Shown: positions 1 to 10,199 of the stretch, one piece after another
Layout of the letters: every line of letters starts with the position of its first letter
How positions within the stretch are numbered: the stretch's first letter is position 1
Source: Pyropia yezoensis
Taxonomy: Eukaryota; Rhodophyta; Bangiophyceae; Bangiales; Bangiaceae
Direction: 5' to 3'
Assembly: GCA_009829735.1 (NCBI GenBank)
Contig: CM020618.1
Location: forward strand, 36,308,894 to 36,372,893
Length of the DNA stretch: 64,000 nt
Program-made: the position numbers and the translations under genes
Notes under the pieces: generated by a model
Database searches by the model: none
The model's input: only the letters and a program-made list of their open reading frames with translations
What the model was told of the DNA's origin: nothing

Positions 1-496
1 CCGTCAACGCACTGTCGGAACCCTGTCATGGACGTCGAAACTCGACAGCGAGGAGCGAGTGACATCGTCCACCAACCACGGGTGGACATCCCCGTCTGTG
101 CTGCCTGAATTTTATGCTCTGCGCTGCTTGAAAGCTGGCATCAAGGACCAGTCACATGATTCACCGACACTGAGGACACCGCACATCCTCGCTGGCGGCT
201 GAGTGCGATATGACTGGCTCGCCGGCTTTTGGATTGATTGAATTTGGCCTTGCTGGCCCTTACAGCCAGTCGGACCTTCTGTCCGACGGGCGTGTGGAGC
301 CGGCCGGTGGGGCGCGCAGGGCGCCATCCACGGGACCTCCTTCGTTTCCGGCAAACTGGGGCTGCACTCCTTTAGTACGCACGCCCGCCCATGCTTTGTT
401 CTGAGAGACATGCTTTCTTTTTGGACCGTTCTGTGCCTACCGGCGGTGCGATGGGGAAACGCATGCTTTGGGGCACCTCGGGTGCCCCGACGCGAG
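1..496. other. No gene recognised at left edge
   Basis: Only short overlapping frames are present, and none carries a recognisable domain. The stretch is less GC-extreme than the rest of the window. It shows no similarity by eye to the LTRs of either retrotransposon. Confidence 0.4.
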
Positions 497-502
497 TATA
501 TA
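497..502 (+). promoter_or_regulatory. Possible TATA box
   Basis: TATATA stands alone in GC-rich sequence upstream of the plus-strand NAM-like gene. It is about 630 bases before the preferred ATG, so a long 5' leader or an intron would be needed. Weak support. Confidence 0.25.
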
Positions 503-1135
503 GTGCGTGGATGTCGGCGCCACCGGGGGAGACGAGAGGGGCAACCACAGACACAGACCAAAGACACTGTTTACCTTTTGTACCCTCGATCCCCACCGAC
601 GTCGCGCCCATCTTCTTCCCCAGACCCACCCCCGTCGAGACCACCGTCCTCTTCCCCGTGCCCCGCCGCCCCATTGGCTCGCAGGGCCCGCTGACACCCC
701 CACGAGTACGTTGAGGGCTCCCCGGTTTTAGGTGGGTCCCACACCGCGACCCGCCCCGCCCTCCCCGCCACCATCCCGACGAGCAACCTCGCCCCCGCAG
801 CCCCGGCATCCATCCTCACCGACGTGACGACTACCCACCGCCCCGCGGTAGCCCTGGGCGGTACGACGACCGCCCTTTCCGCTGGGTGGCGGCGCCGCCC
901 CCCGGCCCGCCTGACGACGAGGGGCCGCCGCTGCGCTACGAACAGAAGTCGACGCTCCCGCCGCTCCCGCCGCCACCCCGGCAGCCGCCCCCGCCGCCGC
1001 CCTCGCCACCGCCCTACCGCGGCGAGCTTGCCGGCCGGGAGGCGCGCTCTCCTCGACACCCCCCGCCCCGCCACGCCTCCCGCGTCAACCAAGACGGACT
1101 GGGCCCCCCCCGACGCTGAAAGACCTGCCGCCACG

Positions 1136-1840
1136 ATGGGCTCGGGGCTGGGCTGGTCCGGGGTCGACCTGACATGTCCGTGCCAGGCCTGGCTGGACAA
1201 GACGCGCGACAGCATGGTGGGGACGGCCCAGGTGGGGAGCGAGTTTTATGGCGGTGTGCGCAAGCAGTACCTAGACCTGATGCGCGCCCGTGGAGAGCTT
1301 CCGATGACCAGTGACCGCACGGTGGGGGCGGTGAAAAAGACCTGGGACAAAGTTAAGAAGGGGGCACACGCATTCGCGTCGTCTTTTTTGGCCGTGCAGC
1401 GCCTGCCGCTTACAGGAAATCCGTCGGAGGAGGCGGTTGTGCAGGGTGCGTTGGCCCAAGGCAAGGGCGCGGACATCTACGAGGCCATTCGCTGGCACCA
1501 AGCGCGCGTGGACGGGACTGAGCCGGACACTGGGGTGAAGCGGAAATACTATCCTCTCGAGAAGTACGTGCCATGCTGGAAGGTTTTGCGAAACTCTGAA
1601 AAGTGGAGCTGGACGGCCGGCGCGGCTGCCGCGTGGATCGGCACCCGCAGCAGCACCGACGGGAGCGGCGACAGCGATGTCGACGTGGACACGGACGACC
1701 CAACTGGTGGCCTTCGCAAGACTGGCAAAGTGGGGCGCGCAGCATGCAAGTTTGACCCGCGCACCCCAGGCAACAAGGCGGCAAAGCGTGGACGCACGGA
1801 AGACCTGGCGTCGGCGCGCGAGGTCCCATCGTGGGGGTAG
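1136..1840 (+). CDS. NAM-associated / trihelix-like DNA-binding protein, 3' end replaced by retrotransposon sequence
   Basis: The start is the ATG at 1136, in a good context (GCCGCCACGATGG); the frame is open further up but only as low-complexity Arg/Pro sequence. The protein of about 234 residues has the order of the NAM-associated (trihelix-like) family often found with PIF/Harbinger transposons. That order is a Trp-containing first helix (AWLDKTRDSMVGTAQ), a second helix with a Tyr, a basic third helix (VKKTWDKVKKGAHAFASSF) and a distal block (YYPLEKYVPCWKVLRNSEKW) matching the family's cysteine-tryptophan-leucine motif. The last few residues run into element A near 1820, so the native C-terminus is lost. 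No transposase is visible nearby. It could be a remnant of a Harbinger-type element or a host gene. The family call rests on motif pattern only. Confidence 0.5.
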   Translation: MGSGLGWSGVDLTCPCQAWLDKTRDSMVGTAQVGSEFYGGVRKQYLDLMRARGELPMTSDRTVGAVKKTWDKVKKGAHAFASSFLAVQRLPLTGNPSEEAVVQGALAQGKGADIYEAIRWHQARVDGTEPDTGVKRKYYPLEKYVPCWKVLRNSEKWSWTAGAAAAWIGTRSSTDGSGDSDVDVDTDDPTGGLRKTGKVGRAACKFDPRTPGNKAAKRGRTEDLASAREVPSWG

Positions 1841-3393
1841 TCACGCGCTCGGGTCAGGCGTTGGACCCCGAGGCACCAGGGAACAAGAAGTACTTGCCCC
1901 TGTCCCTAGACGAGGTGATGAAGGCCCAGGCCGAGGACCCCTTCTGCAAGTCGCAGAGGGATACGCTGGATACGGTGGCGGGGACGCGGTTCTTTGTCGG
2001 AGACGATGGCCTCCTCTTGAGGAGGGGGGTATTCCAGGGGATCGAACAACTGGTCGTCCCCGCATCCCTCAAGGACAGTATTCTTGAGAGGGAGCATAAT
2101 GCTCCCACAGGTGGACACCTGGGGTCTAGTAAACTGTACCAGACCCTGAGGACCAGGTACTACTGGCCGTCCATGGTGGTGGACATCTACAGTTGGGTGG
2201 CTGCCTGCACAAGTTGTGCGCAGAACCGACTGATGGAACGGCGGCCTACTACGGCTATGTCACTGTTCCCGGCCAAGGAGCCCTTTGTGGCGTTGGCAAT
2301 GGACATCCTTGGGCCACTGCCAGTGACCGAGGAGGGCAACCAGTACCTCCTGGTCATCTGTGATCGCTTCACGAAACGTACGCGAGCGATCCCTCTGGCG
2401 GAGATCACGGCCATGTCGGTCGTGTCAGCCTTCCTAGATCACTGGGTTGCCGCGTATGGCATCCCGGACAGTACCCTATCGGACAATGGACCGCAATTTG
2501 CGTCCGTACTGTCTCAGGGAGTGCTGGATATGTTGGGGGTTAAGGCAAACTATGCCACCCCTTACCACCCACAAACTAATGGGCAGGTGGAGCGCTTCAA
2601 CAAAACTATTGTTCGGCAGCTGCGCCACTATGTGAGTGAGCACGTGAAAACGTGGGACCAATACATTTCTATTCTTAAGACTGCCTACAATTCGCAGGTT
2701 CACTTATCTACCGGGGAAGTACCCCTCGCTTTTGTGACCCCCCGTCGCGTGCGGTCTATCGCCGTGCGGCGGCCGCTCCCAACTAGGGAGGATGGTGGCA
2801 GTACGCCTACTCCTACTGAGAGTAAGGCGGAGTTCGCTGCTACGCTTGAAGAACTCATCCCTAAAGTCAGGGCTGAGATGGACAAAGCGCAAAAGCGCTA
2901 CAAGCGTACTTTTGACAAAAAGGTGCGCAATGCTAAGCATATCCCCGAACAGGGTGACTGGGTACTGGTTCACTCATACACCCCAACTGGGGGTAAGTTG
3001 GTACTCCAGACGAAGGGGCCGTACCAGGTCCTTCGTACTGATGGGCGGCGGTTCACCATCGAAAGTGACGATGGGGTCCGCACAGTAAACGGACAGGACG
3101 TGGTCAAAGTTGCACCACCGCCTGCAGGCGACCCAGCTTGGGCGCGTGCGCTGGAAGCGTGGCGCCTGCCCTCGCTGGCTGCGGCCAAACATGGCCCGCA
3201 GGAGTACGTGTTCGATAAGTTCATCGACCACGGATGGGATGAGGACACTAACCGCCTCATGTTGAGGGTGCGTTGGTTCGGCTATAAGGCCAAGGATGAT
3301 ACGTGGGAATATGTGGACGACCTTCCCGCTGAGACGGTCCGGGCATACTGTGCCCGGAGTGATATAGACCCTAACAGCCCCCCCTCAACGTGA
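1831..3393 (+). pseudogene. pol: Integrase with C-terminal chromodomain (element A, truncated pol)
   Basis: The open frame of about 520 codons carries a retroviral-type integrase. An HHCC zinc-binding domain (REH, GGH, then CTSC) is followed by the catalytic core with D158, D218 and E254, which is the DD35E spacing of Ty3/gypsy integrases. The C-terminal part ends in a chromodomain-like block (near residues 455-505, with RVRWFGYKAKDDTWEYVDDL) typical of chromoviruses, which use it to choose chromatin targets. There is no ATG near the 5' end and the upstream domains are absent, so this is a broken pol fragment despite its intact catalytic residues. It is homologous throughout to the integrase of element B. 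A gap of 111 bases separates its stop from the antisense gene that converges on it. Confidence 0.88.
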
Positions 3394-3504
3394 GGGAAGA
3401 CCGAGTAACAGTGCCAAGAGAGTGCTTCAAGTCGAAGTGGTACGCAGAGTGGCTTTTAGCTACAGCCCTAACCCTCACACTCTCACAACGAAGGCAGTTG
3501 CCAA

Positions 3505-4182
3505 CTAGGCATGCATACTAGACTCTCCAACCCCACGGTCCTCGCCCTCACGTGGAGGCGAGCGGCGAGACCCCCGCCGATAACGTTCCCCACCAGTCGG
3601 CGGGGCCGGCGGCTCCAAGTCGGAACCGTCGCGCCCCTCACGGTCGCGCAAGTGGCGACGACCGCGGCTACCCTTCTGCTTAGTCTTGCGCGCAAGTTGG
3701 CGACGTAGACGTCGGACCGACTCCGACTCTGACGGGGTAGAGGACTCCGAGACGGAATAAGACAACTCGTCTTCCGACACGGAGGGAGAGCGCCGCGAGC
3801 GTCGGCGACGACGGCGAGGAGGCGAGTATGCCCGGCTCGCCCGACGTTTGCCACGCCCAAGTGGGGCTGGCTGGGGCACAATAGCCCCGATGCGAGCCAA
3901 CTCGGCCGGCGTAAACCCCGCCACAGACTCGCAACTCGCGGTCACCACCGCAGTACGAACGCGCTCCTCAAGTTGAGGAGTCTCGGAAGCCTGAAAGGAT
4001 GCGGTCGACGCGGCCAACCAGGACATGGTGCGCACCAACGTGGTGATCATCATCTCTGAGGCCAGAGGCGTGGCCGGTAACACACAACTTGGGATAAACC
4101 GTCAGGAGAGTGGCCCCCAAGTTGGGGGACACCGGGGTGGACGACTCAACAGCCACGCTTGTTGGGATGTCCCCGTGCGGCT
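3505..4182 (-). pseudogene. Antisense gene of element A, C-terminal part
   Basis: This is the distal part of a minus-strand gene cut by the insertion of element B. Just inside the junction, the residues SPNLGA match PNLGA of the intact antisense protein in element B. A frame change follows near 4090, and the next frame runs to the stop at 3505. Its tail is rich in Arg-Ser and Ser-Glu (residues like SPPRRRRRRSRRSPSVSEDE), which the B copy lacks. Function unknown. The gene converges on the integrase frame, as in element B. The 5 bases 4178-4182 (CGGCT) are one copy of the target duplication. Confidence 0.65.
4178..4182. repeat. Target-site duplication of element B, left copy (CGGCT)
   Basis: CGGCT lies directly before the left LTR and is repeated exactly after the right LTR at 14421-14425. 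A 5-bp duplication is the usual footprint of Ty3/gypsy integrases. Confidence 0.93.
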
Positions 4183-4721
4183 TGTAGCAGTACTCCCAAC
4201 CACCAACCCCGAGTCAGGGAAGGAAGAGGAGTGTTGCCGATATCCCAACTTGGGACACCGGAAGCAAGCACCTCCACACAGCCGAACACGGAACTTGCGT
4301 GTGGTGAGCGGGTCAGCTCACCAAGGCACGAACAAGATGTGTCGGAGCCAGACGGTGTTTACTTGCTTGGCCAGCCAAGGTGGGCTCTCCCCGCCTTGCT
4401 GTCCCCCCTTATCAACCCTCCTCACACGCTCACGCAACCCCTCAAAACACTCCGAAAATGAACCCTCAAACAAACCAATCATATCACTCCACATGCAAAG
4501 CACTCAAAGCGTAGAAATCCGACTGGCTCCCGTGCAAAAATCCCAAGAAACAAATACAAGCAGCATTACCCTGCTCTAGTATGTCGGAAGTCCTAGTCGA
4601 ATTTCCGTCCAGAAGTCAGAAGTTTCACCATCGTGGGCCGGGTGAGTTTCGACTTCCGGTCAGGCCCACTTGACCCGAATCTCCAAAGTATTGGTACCGA
4701 ATTCCGGCCAAATCTCCCACA
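4183..4721 (-). repeat. 3' LTR of element B
   Basis: The repeat is 539 bp, begins TG and ends CA on both strands, and is matched base for base over its length by 13882-14420 apart from about eight substitutions. It contains the palindrome-like CCCAACTTGGG. It is flanked by the polypurine tract on its inner side. Confidence 0.95.
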
Positions 4722-4734
4722 TTTCCCCCTTCTC
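4722..4734 (-). promoter_or_regulatory. Polypurine tract of element B
   Basis: On the minus strand this reads GAGAAGGGGGAAA, 13 uninterrupted purines abutting the TG of the 3' LTR. This is the expected primer for plus-strand DNA synthesis. Confidence 0.85.
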
Positions 4735-5359
4735 AAAAGTCCAGCCGTCCCGGTGGACGTCCAATCAGCTGCGAGTCGCAGTGACCGGGAGAGGAGGGTG
4801 CAATCCTCGAGTCGGGATGCTAAGTACGGTGCATCGCTGGCGTCTAGCGTGCACCAGGGTTACGCCGGGGTTGCACTCGCGTCCGGCGGGGCCCTCCGGG
4901 AGAGGCAGTCCCTCTCCGTGGGGTGCGCTCTCTGCCCTGAAACTGGGTAGAGGAGCCCCCTCCACGCGAAACAGGTGTGGGGGAAAGTCGTCCCCCACCT
5001 GGTCAGGGTGCTCCACGGGTGGACTCTTGTGTGGAGACGCCCCCTCCTGGGTGTCGGCGTTCCTCCGCCACACCCCCTGCCCCTCAACTGGATGAGTAGG
5101 GCGTCGACGTTCTCACTCGGAGCGTCGACCTGCACCTGCCCCTTCAGTTGGGGTACGGTTGCTCTCGGGGGGTCGGGTTGTGTCCCCCCCCCCCCCTTTT
5201 GAGTCAGGGTTGAGGGGTGTGCGCACCCCGAGTTGGGGGTAGCACACTCGGTCGCCGGCGGTAGTGCTCGGCCGCCGGTGCGGGGTCTTTTTCCCCTTCG
5301 TGTGTGCGGGCGGGTGTGTGTCTTCCTGCCGCTGTTTCTTCGCGTCGGCGGGTGTGTCT

Positions 5360-5700
5360 CTTCCCGCCGTGCGGTTTGTGTCGCCGCTTGGGGTGGTGTC
5401 TTCCCCCTCCGCTGGTTCTTGCCGGGGGGTTTCTCTTCCCCTTCTCCCCCCCTGTGTCGGGCGTTGTCTTTGTCGGTGGGGGTTGTGGGTCGTGTCCCCC
5501 CCCCTTCGTCTCCGTCGGCAGGGTTGTGTCTTCCCCGCCCTGCCCTTGTGTTGGGCGTCGTCGCTGTCGGTGGGGGCGCGGGTCGTGTCCCCCCCCTTTG
5601 CTCTTCGTCGGCGGGCTTGTGTTTTCCCCGCGCTGCCCCTTGTGTCGGGCTTCCTTGTTGTCGTTGGGGGGTGTGGGTCGTGTCCCCCCCCCGTGCTCAA
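5360..5700 (+). repeat. Degenerate tandem repeat, about 94-bp period
   Basis: At least three copies follow one another, with the landmark TGTGTCGGGC/TGTGTTGGGC at 5453, 5547 and 5641. Each holds a GTGGGTCGTGTCCCCC block and a TTCCCCGC block. The repeat lies between the 3' LTR and the antisense gene, in its likely 5' leader or promoter. Confidence 0.75.
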
Positions 5701-5731
5701 CCTCACCGAGTCGGTCAAGGTTTGTCGCGTG

Positions 5732-7648
5732 ATGGCGGGTGAGCCGAGTCGGCCGCTGTCTCCCTCTCCCACGTCGCTGTCGGACAAGCGACGGGCGGGC
5801 GCGGAACCCCTTGGGACGGAGGAGTCTCTTAGCCGGGGGTCCGCCATGGAGACAACTCGTCCCGGGCGAGGGTCGGAGGCGGCCGCCTCAGCCGTCCCCG
5901 CCCCATCACCTCCCACCGCCCCCTCGGCTGTGGTCCCGCCGGGGGATGGGTCTTCCAACCCGGTGGCGGAAGGGGATGTGACTCCCATCCCCCGCCTTCC
6001 AGAGTCGCGGCTGCTACTCCCGCCGCGGCCCCGTCCTCCTATGGGGCCCCGAGCCTGGGCGCCTCCCAAGTCAGTCGGGGAGCTTCCCGACTGCAAGCTC
6101 AAGGATGTGTACTTGATCGTCCCCGAGCCACGGCGGACCGACGTATGGTACCGCCGGACTCGTCGGTACCCCAACCAGGTGACTCTACCTGATGGGGTGG
6201 TCTGCGACCTACCAGCGCTACTCTGCCTGGCGGACGCGCCTGAAGTCCAGGCGTTGTCAACCTCCCTCGCCATGGGGTCGGGCGACGTGGAGATCGACGA
6301 CACCCACGCGGTGGTGTCTACCGAGTGGTGTGCCCTTCCTCGACCCTACCTGGGCGGAGAGGACGCCCACGCCCAACACGGTGTGGTGCGAGAGGAGTTC
6401 CGACTCCGGGGCTCCTCGGGCTTCCTCATCCACGGGTCGCGGGTGGAGTTCACCCACGTACCTCTGGAGGAACGTAAACACCAGTACCCTCTTCTCCCAG
6501 GGTGGTGGGAGACGGTGGAGGTACCTTGTGGGTTTCCGGCTCGGATCCCCCTCCTCGTTGCCTACTTTGGCTCCGTTCTACGCTCCAGCTCGGAGGGTAA
6601 CCGGGTCTTCGCCTACCTCGCCACGCACTGGGTGGTCGGGGTGGCTCGGGGCTGGTACTCCGATGTAGTCCATCGGGGTGACCTGTGGCACCTCCCACCG
6701 ACTCTGGTGGAGGGTATGGAAACCCTTGGCTTCCACTGGTTAGCCTTGGGCGCGGGGGACCTGGCTCCGTTCCTCCTCAAGGGTATGGTCACCCTGCACA
6801 ATCGACTCGATTGGGCGCAGCTGGACCCCTTCCTCCGCCGCAGCAAGCGTTCGGAGCCGGGGTTGGAGAGTGAGCCACCCCGGGAGTCCGTCCATGTCAC
6901 CCATACTCTGGTGCAGGGGCAGCTGCTCCTGCGTGAGGGGTTGGGGGACCCTTCCCTTCCCTACGCGGAGGGGGTTACTCCCTCTACGTCGCCCCCTGGC
7001 TCTGGGTGGGCGACGTCATCGGCGACGACTCGTCGTGGTGCTCATCGAGGAGCCTCTCGAAGCCGCAGGCGAGCTGTGCCGACGTCTTCCCCACGGGTCG
7101 CGGGTCCGACCTCGGGGGGTGTGGAGCCGACTCAGGCTCCACCCTTCCAGTTCCTCGAGCCCTTCCCCGACGTGGCGTTGGGTTCGCTACGGGTCCGAAC
7201 TCCGGTACCCATGCCGATCGCGCGCGGCGTCGGCGAGATGATTCCCAACTTGGGAGCCATCATGTATGACGCCACGGTGGAGGCCTCACTTGTGGCCTCC
7301 CTTGACACGCTGGCTCTGGTCACCCGGCGTGTCAGTCACTTCCTCGCGTCGGGCGACTCAGCCACGCCGCGACAGTCATTGGCAGCTGAGTTCACTCGCC
7401 TCGCGGTTGGACACGAGTTTGTCCAACGGCTGCTGTCGACTCAGCAGCAGCTTCCACGTCACGGAGGGAGTACCTCCGGACATCTTTCTTACGACGGGGA
7501 TGGGTCCGCGAGTCGGCGGGGCCCTCCCAGTGCTCCCACTGCGGGGCCCTCCCGAGTGGGTTACGCCCCTTCGCTACCGGCCTACGACCCTGGGAGTTCG
7601 TGGTCGGGCGGTCCCTATAGTAGTGGGGGTGGGCGTATGGAACGCTAG
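5732..7648 (+). CDS. Antisense accessory gene of retrotransposon B, unknown function
   Basis: The gene lies on the strand opposite to gag-pol, between pol and the 3' LTR, and ends 124 bases from the pol stop, tail to tail. The ATG at 5732 is the first after the tandem repeat; the frame is open upstream only through the repeat. The protein has 638 residues. A Pro/Arg-rich N-terminus (to about 120) is followed by a conserved block (about 135-230, WYRRTRRYPN), a second block (about 255-375, with WWETVEVPCGFPA, DLWHLP and LLLREGLG) and a helical C-terminal region (from about 500). The same blocks occur in the decayed antisense gene of element A. No zinc knuckle, protease, RNase H or envelope-type membrane segment is visible. 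Antisense genes in this position are known from some plant Ty3/gypsy lineages, but this family is not one I recognise. Confidence 0.75.
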   Translation: MAGEPSRPLSPSPTSLSDKRRAGAEPLGTEESLSRGSAMETTRPGRGSEAAASAVPAPSPPTAPSAVVPPGDGSSNPVAEGDVTPIPRLPESRLLLPPRPRPPMGPRAWAPPKSVGELPDCKLKDVYLIVPEPRRTDVWYRRTRRYPNQVTLPDGVVCDLPALLCLADAPEVQALSTSLAMGSGDVEIDDTHAVVSTEWCALPRPYLGGEDAHAQHGVVREEFRLRGSSGFLIHGSRVEFTHVPLEERKHQYPLLPGWWETVEVPCGFPARIPLLVAYFGSVLRSSSEGNRVFAYLATHWVVGVARGWYSDVVHRGDLWHLPPTLVEGMETLGFHWLALGAGDLAPFLLKGMVTLHNRLDWAQLDPFLRRSKRSEPGLESEPPRESVHVTHTLVQGQLLLREGLGDPSLPYAEGVTPSTSPPGSGWATSSATTRRGAHRGASRSRRRAVPTSSPRVAGPTSGGVEPTQAPPFQFLEPFPDVALGSLRVRTPVPMPIARGVGEMIPNLGAIMYDATVEASLVASLDTLALVTRRVSHFLASGDSATPRQSLAAEFTRLAVGHEFVQRLLSTQQQLPRHGGSTSGHLSYDGDGSASRRGPPSAPTAGPSRVGYAPSLPAYDPGSSWSGGPYSSGGGRMER

Positions 7649-7772
7649 AGTCAGCGTTTGAATGACTTGTTCTTTTGTGAGAAGAGCGGTGTGTGTTCTT
7701 CTCGTTTTGTATTGTGCCATAGTAGGCTTTGTTAGTAGAGAATCTTTGAAGAACCATTGTATGTGTCTGTAC
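7649..7772. other. Short gap between convergent antisense gene and pol
   Basis: These 124 bases separate the stop codons of the two converging frames. The stretch is locally A+T-richer (AGAGAATCTTTGAAGAACC), as expected for overlapping 3' ends or polyadenylation signals on the two strands. No canonical AATAAA is seen. Confidence 0.35.
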
Positions 7773-10046
7773 TCACGGTTGGCTTGCCGCTCTGCTCTGG
7801 CTTGGAGCATGGGCTTCATTCCCCGACGTACGAGTGCTACGTCGGCGTATGGATATGCCCGCAGCCTGGCAGTATCTACGGACCTTCTCTACTGGTAGGT
7901 CCTCTACAAACTCCCATGTGTCGGAAGTTGGTCCATACCCGAACCACCTGACTCGGAGCATGAGTCGCCCCGACTCATCGTATCCATGTCCGACAAACCT
8001 GTCGAACACCGCCTCCAATGGCTTATTGGAGGAGGTCGGCAAGGATGGGACTTTCCATGCTTGCAAGGCCCTTTCCCAAGTGGGGTCTCCCTCTGGGGGT
8101 TCGGGTGCGCGAGTCGCGTGATTCCCATTTATCGTCCGGATACCATCATCACTCTCGATGGATAACCGCCGTCCATCCGTCTTAAGGATGTGATATGGTC
8201 CCAGAGTTTTGAAGACCAATTTCCCTCCCTTGTTGTCGTGGGAGTTAACATAAATCCAATCTCCAACTCGGAGCGGATCGCGACGATGTCTGACTCGGAC
8301 ATCGAAGTACCTCTTGTAACGAGCTTGTCCCGCTTCCATAGTAGCCCGGACAAGGGGTATCATCTTCTCCAGTTTCTGGAGTAGAGAGGCTTTCGCCTGA
8401 CTCGGTGTTTGAGTCGAAGTCTCACCCTCAGTCTGGGTGAGACGCTCCACAGCTACTGACGGGAGTCGTCGGGGACAGACGAAGGCAAACGGTGCCTCTC
8501 CCGTACTACTGTGTACCTGGGAGTTGTATGCTGTCACGAGTAGTGACGCATAACGAGCCCATGTGACTACATGGTCATGGACATAGTGACGCAACTGGCG
8601 CACTAGAGTCCTGTTGAATCGTTCCACCTGCCCATTTGTCTGGGGGTGGTAAGGGGTTGCGAAGTTCGTCTGCACCCCCAACATCTTCAAGACTCCCTGA
8701 TACAGGACGGGCGCAAACTGTGGTCCGTTATCCGAAAGGATAGAGTCGGGGATGCCATAACTGGCAATCCAGACGTCGAGTAACTCACTCAGAACGTCCA
8801 CGGCTGTGATATCCTTGAGTGGGGATACCCGTGTGAGCTTAGTAAAGCGATCACACATCACCAGAAGGTACTCATATCCCTCTGGTGTTCGTGGTAGTGG
8901 ACCGAGTAAGTCCACTGCTATCGCTGCAAACGGCTCTGTTGCAGGAAAGAGTCTCATGGAAGAAGTCTGTCGGGACTCCATGAGTCTATTCTTTGCGCAA
9001 GTCGCGCATGCGGCTACATACCCGTACACATCAGCCACGAGTGATGGCCAATAGTACTTCTTGCGTAGGGTCTGATACACCCTCGTAGACCCTGGGTGTC
9101 CACCCAACGGTGAGGAGTGCTCCCGTTGGAGGATACTCTTGCGTAACTCCTTGGGGACGACGACTTGTTTATCCCCCTGGGTATACCCCATACGGCAGAG
9201 TACGCCGTTTTCATTCAGGAAGAACCGAGTCGGTTGAGCTTGGTCGAGCTCCCTCCTGAGTCGTCGACAAAGTTTGTCGGTCTCCTGTGCCTGGATAAAC
9301 TCATTCAAACACACGGGTAATAATTTGGCCATGCCAGGCATCCTCGGGTCGAGGACAGTTCCGGAGCGAGTGGTCACTGCCACATGAGGGAGTTCCTCAG
9401 GGATGGGGGAAGAGTCTTTCCCATCCGTCGGTATGCGAGACAACGCGTCCGCAACCGCATGCTTCGGGCCTGGCCGATATTCAACGTCATAATCGAACTC
9501 AGCGAGGCAGAGTCGCCTTCGATTGAGTCGGTTATTCGTACAGGCTGTAGTGGTGAGTATCCACTTCAAAGCCTTGTGGTCACATCTAATGAGGAACTTC
9601 CTTCCTTCGATGTATGGCCGTAGCATGGAGACTGCCCATACTACGCCAAGTCCCTCCACTTCCGTCACAGAATAGTTCTTCTGGGCGGGTGAGAGTCCCT
9701 TACTGAAATAGCCAACGGGTAAATACTCTCCCGAAGGCTGTTGTTGGAGTAAGCAACAACCGAGTTGGTCGTAACTTGCGTCCACATCACCGATGTAGTG
9801 AGCCCCGGGTCTGGGGACCGCTAACACCGGTGGGTTGCAGAGGAGCTCTCGCAACCTATCAAACGCTTCTTGCTCCGGGGGCTTGGGGGCATCCAAGCGC
9901 TTGGGCATCTTGGAACTTACCAAGTGGTTCAACGGTGCAGACACTTTGGCATATTTTGCCACAAAGCGTCTGTATACGTTACACATACCCAGGAAGCTCC
10001 TGAGTTGTGTCTGCGTCTGGGGGAACTTCGCCCGACGGATGGCCAT
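7773..10046 (-). pseudogene. pol: Pol of element B: RNase H, integrase and chromodomain part
   Basis: The 757-codon frame follows two in-frame stops that cut it from the reverse transcriptase. Residues 1-75 are the thumb/connection, and 80-205 are RNase H with the acidic residues D88, E131, D156 and D200. Integrase has the zinc ligands H310, H317, C347 and C350 and the catalytic D379, D439 and E475 (DD35E). Near 665-715 is a chromodomain-like block (RVRWFGYGPTSDTWEFVEDL). The ATG at 10046 is only the first Met after the second stop and need not be used. In an intact relative this would be part of one Gag-Pol polyprotein. All catalytic residues are kept, so the stops are probably recent. Confidence 0.9.
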
Positions 10047-10097
10047 GAGGTTCTTCTCATTGACCAGGATGCGACCTGGCCGGACTATATGGCCGAG

Positions 10098-10199
10098 CTA
10101 CTCCACCTCATTACTAAAGAGGTGACACTTAGTAGGTTTGAGTGTTACTCCGGCTTCACCCAACAGGGTAAACACTCTGTCCAAGTGGGACAGGTGTTA
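10098..10199 (-). other. Two in-frame stop codons in pol of element B
   Basis: A TAA (10197-10199) falls just after the YLDD-containing palm, and a TAG (10098-10100) falls in the following thumb region. The frame between and around them is unbroken and coding in character. They look like point substitutions rather than a programmed feature. Confidence 0.85.

Noticed and set aside
824..1135. Longer N-terminus of the NAM-like protein
   Set aside because: Arg/Pro-rich low complexity, whereas the ATG at 1136 has a strong start context and directly precedes the conserved helices.
5264..5731. N-terminal extension of the antisense gene of element B
   Set aside because: It translates only the tandem repeat; the ATG at 5732 follows it and precedes the part conserved in element A.
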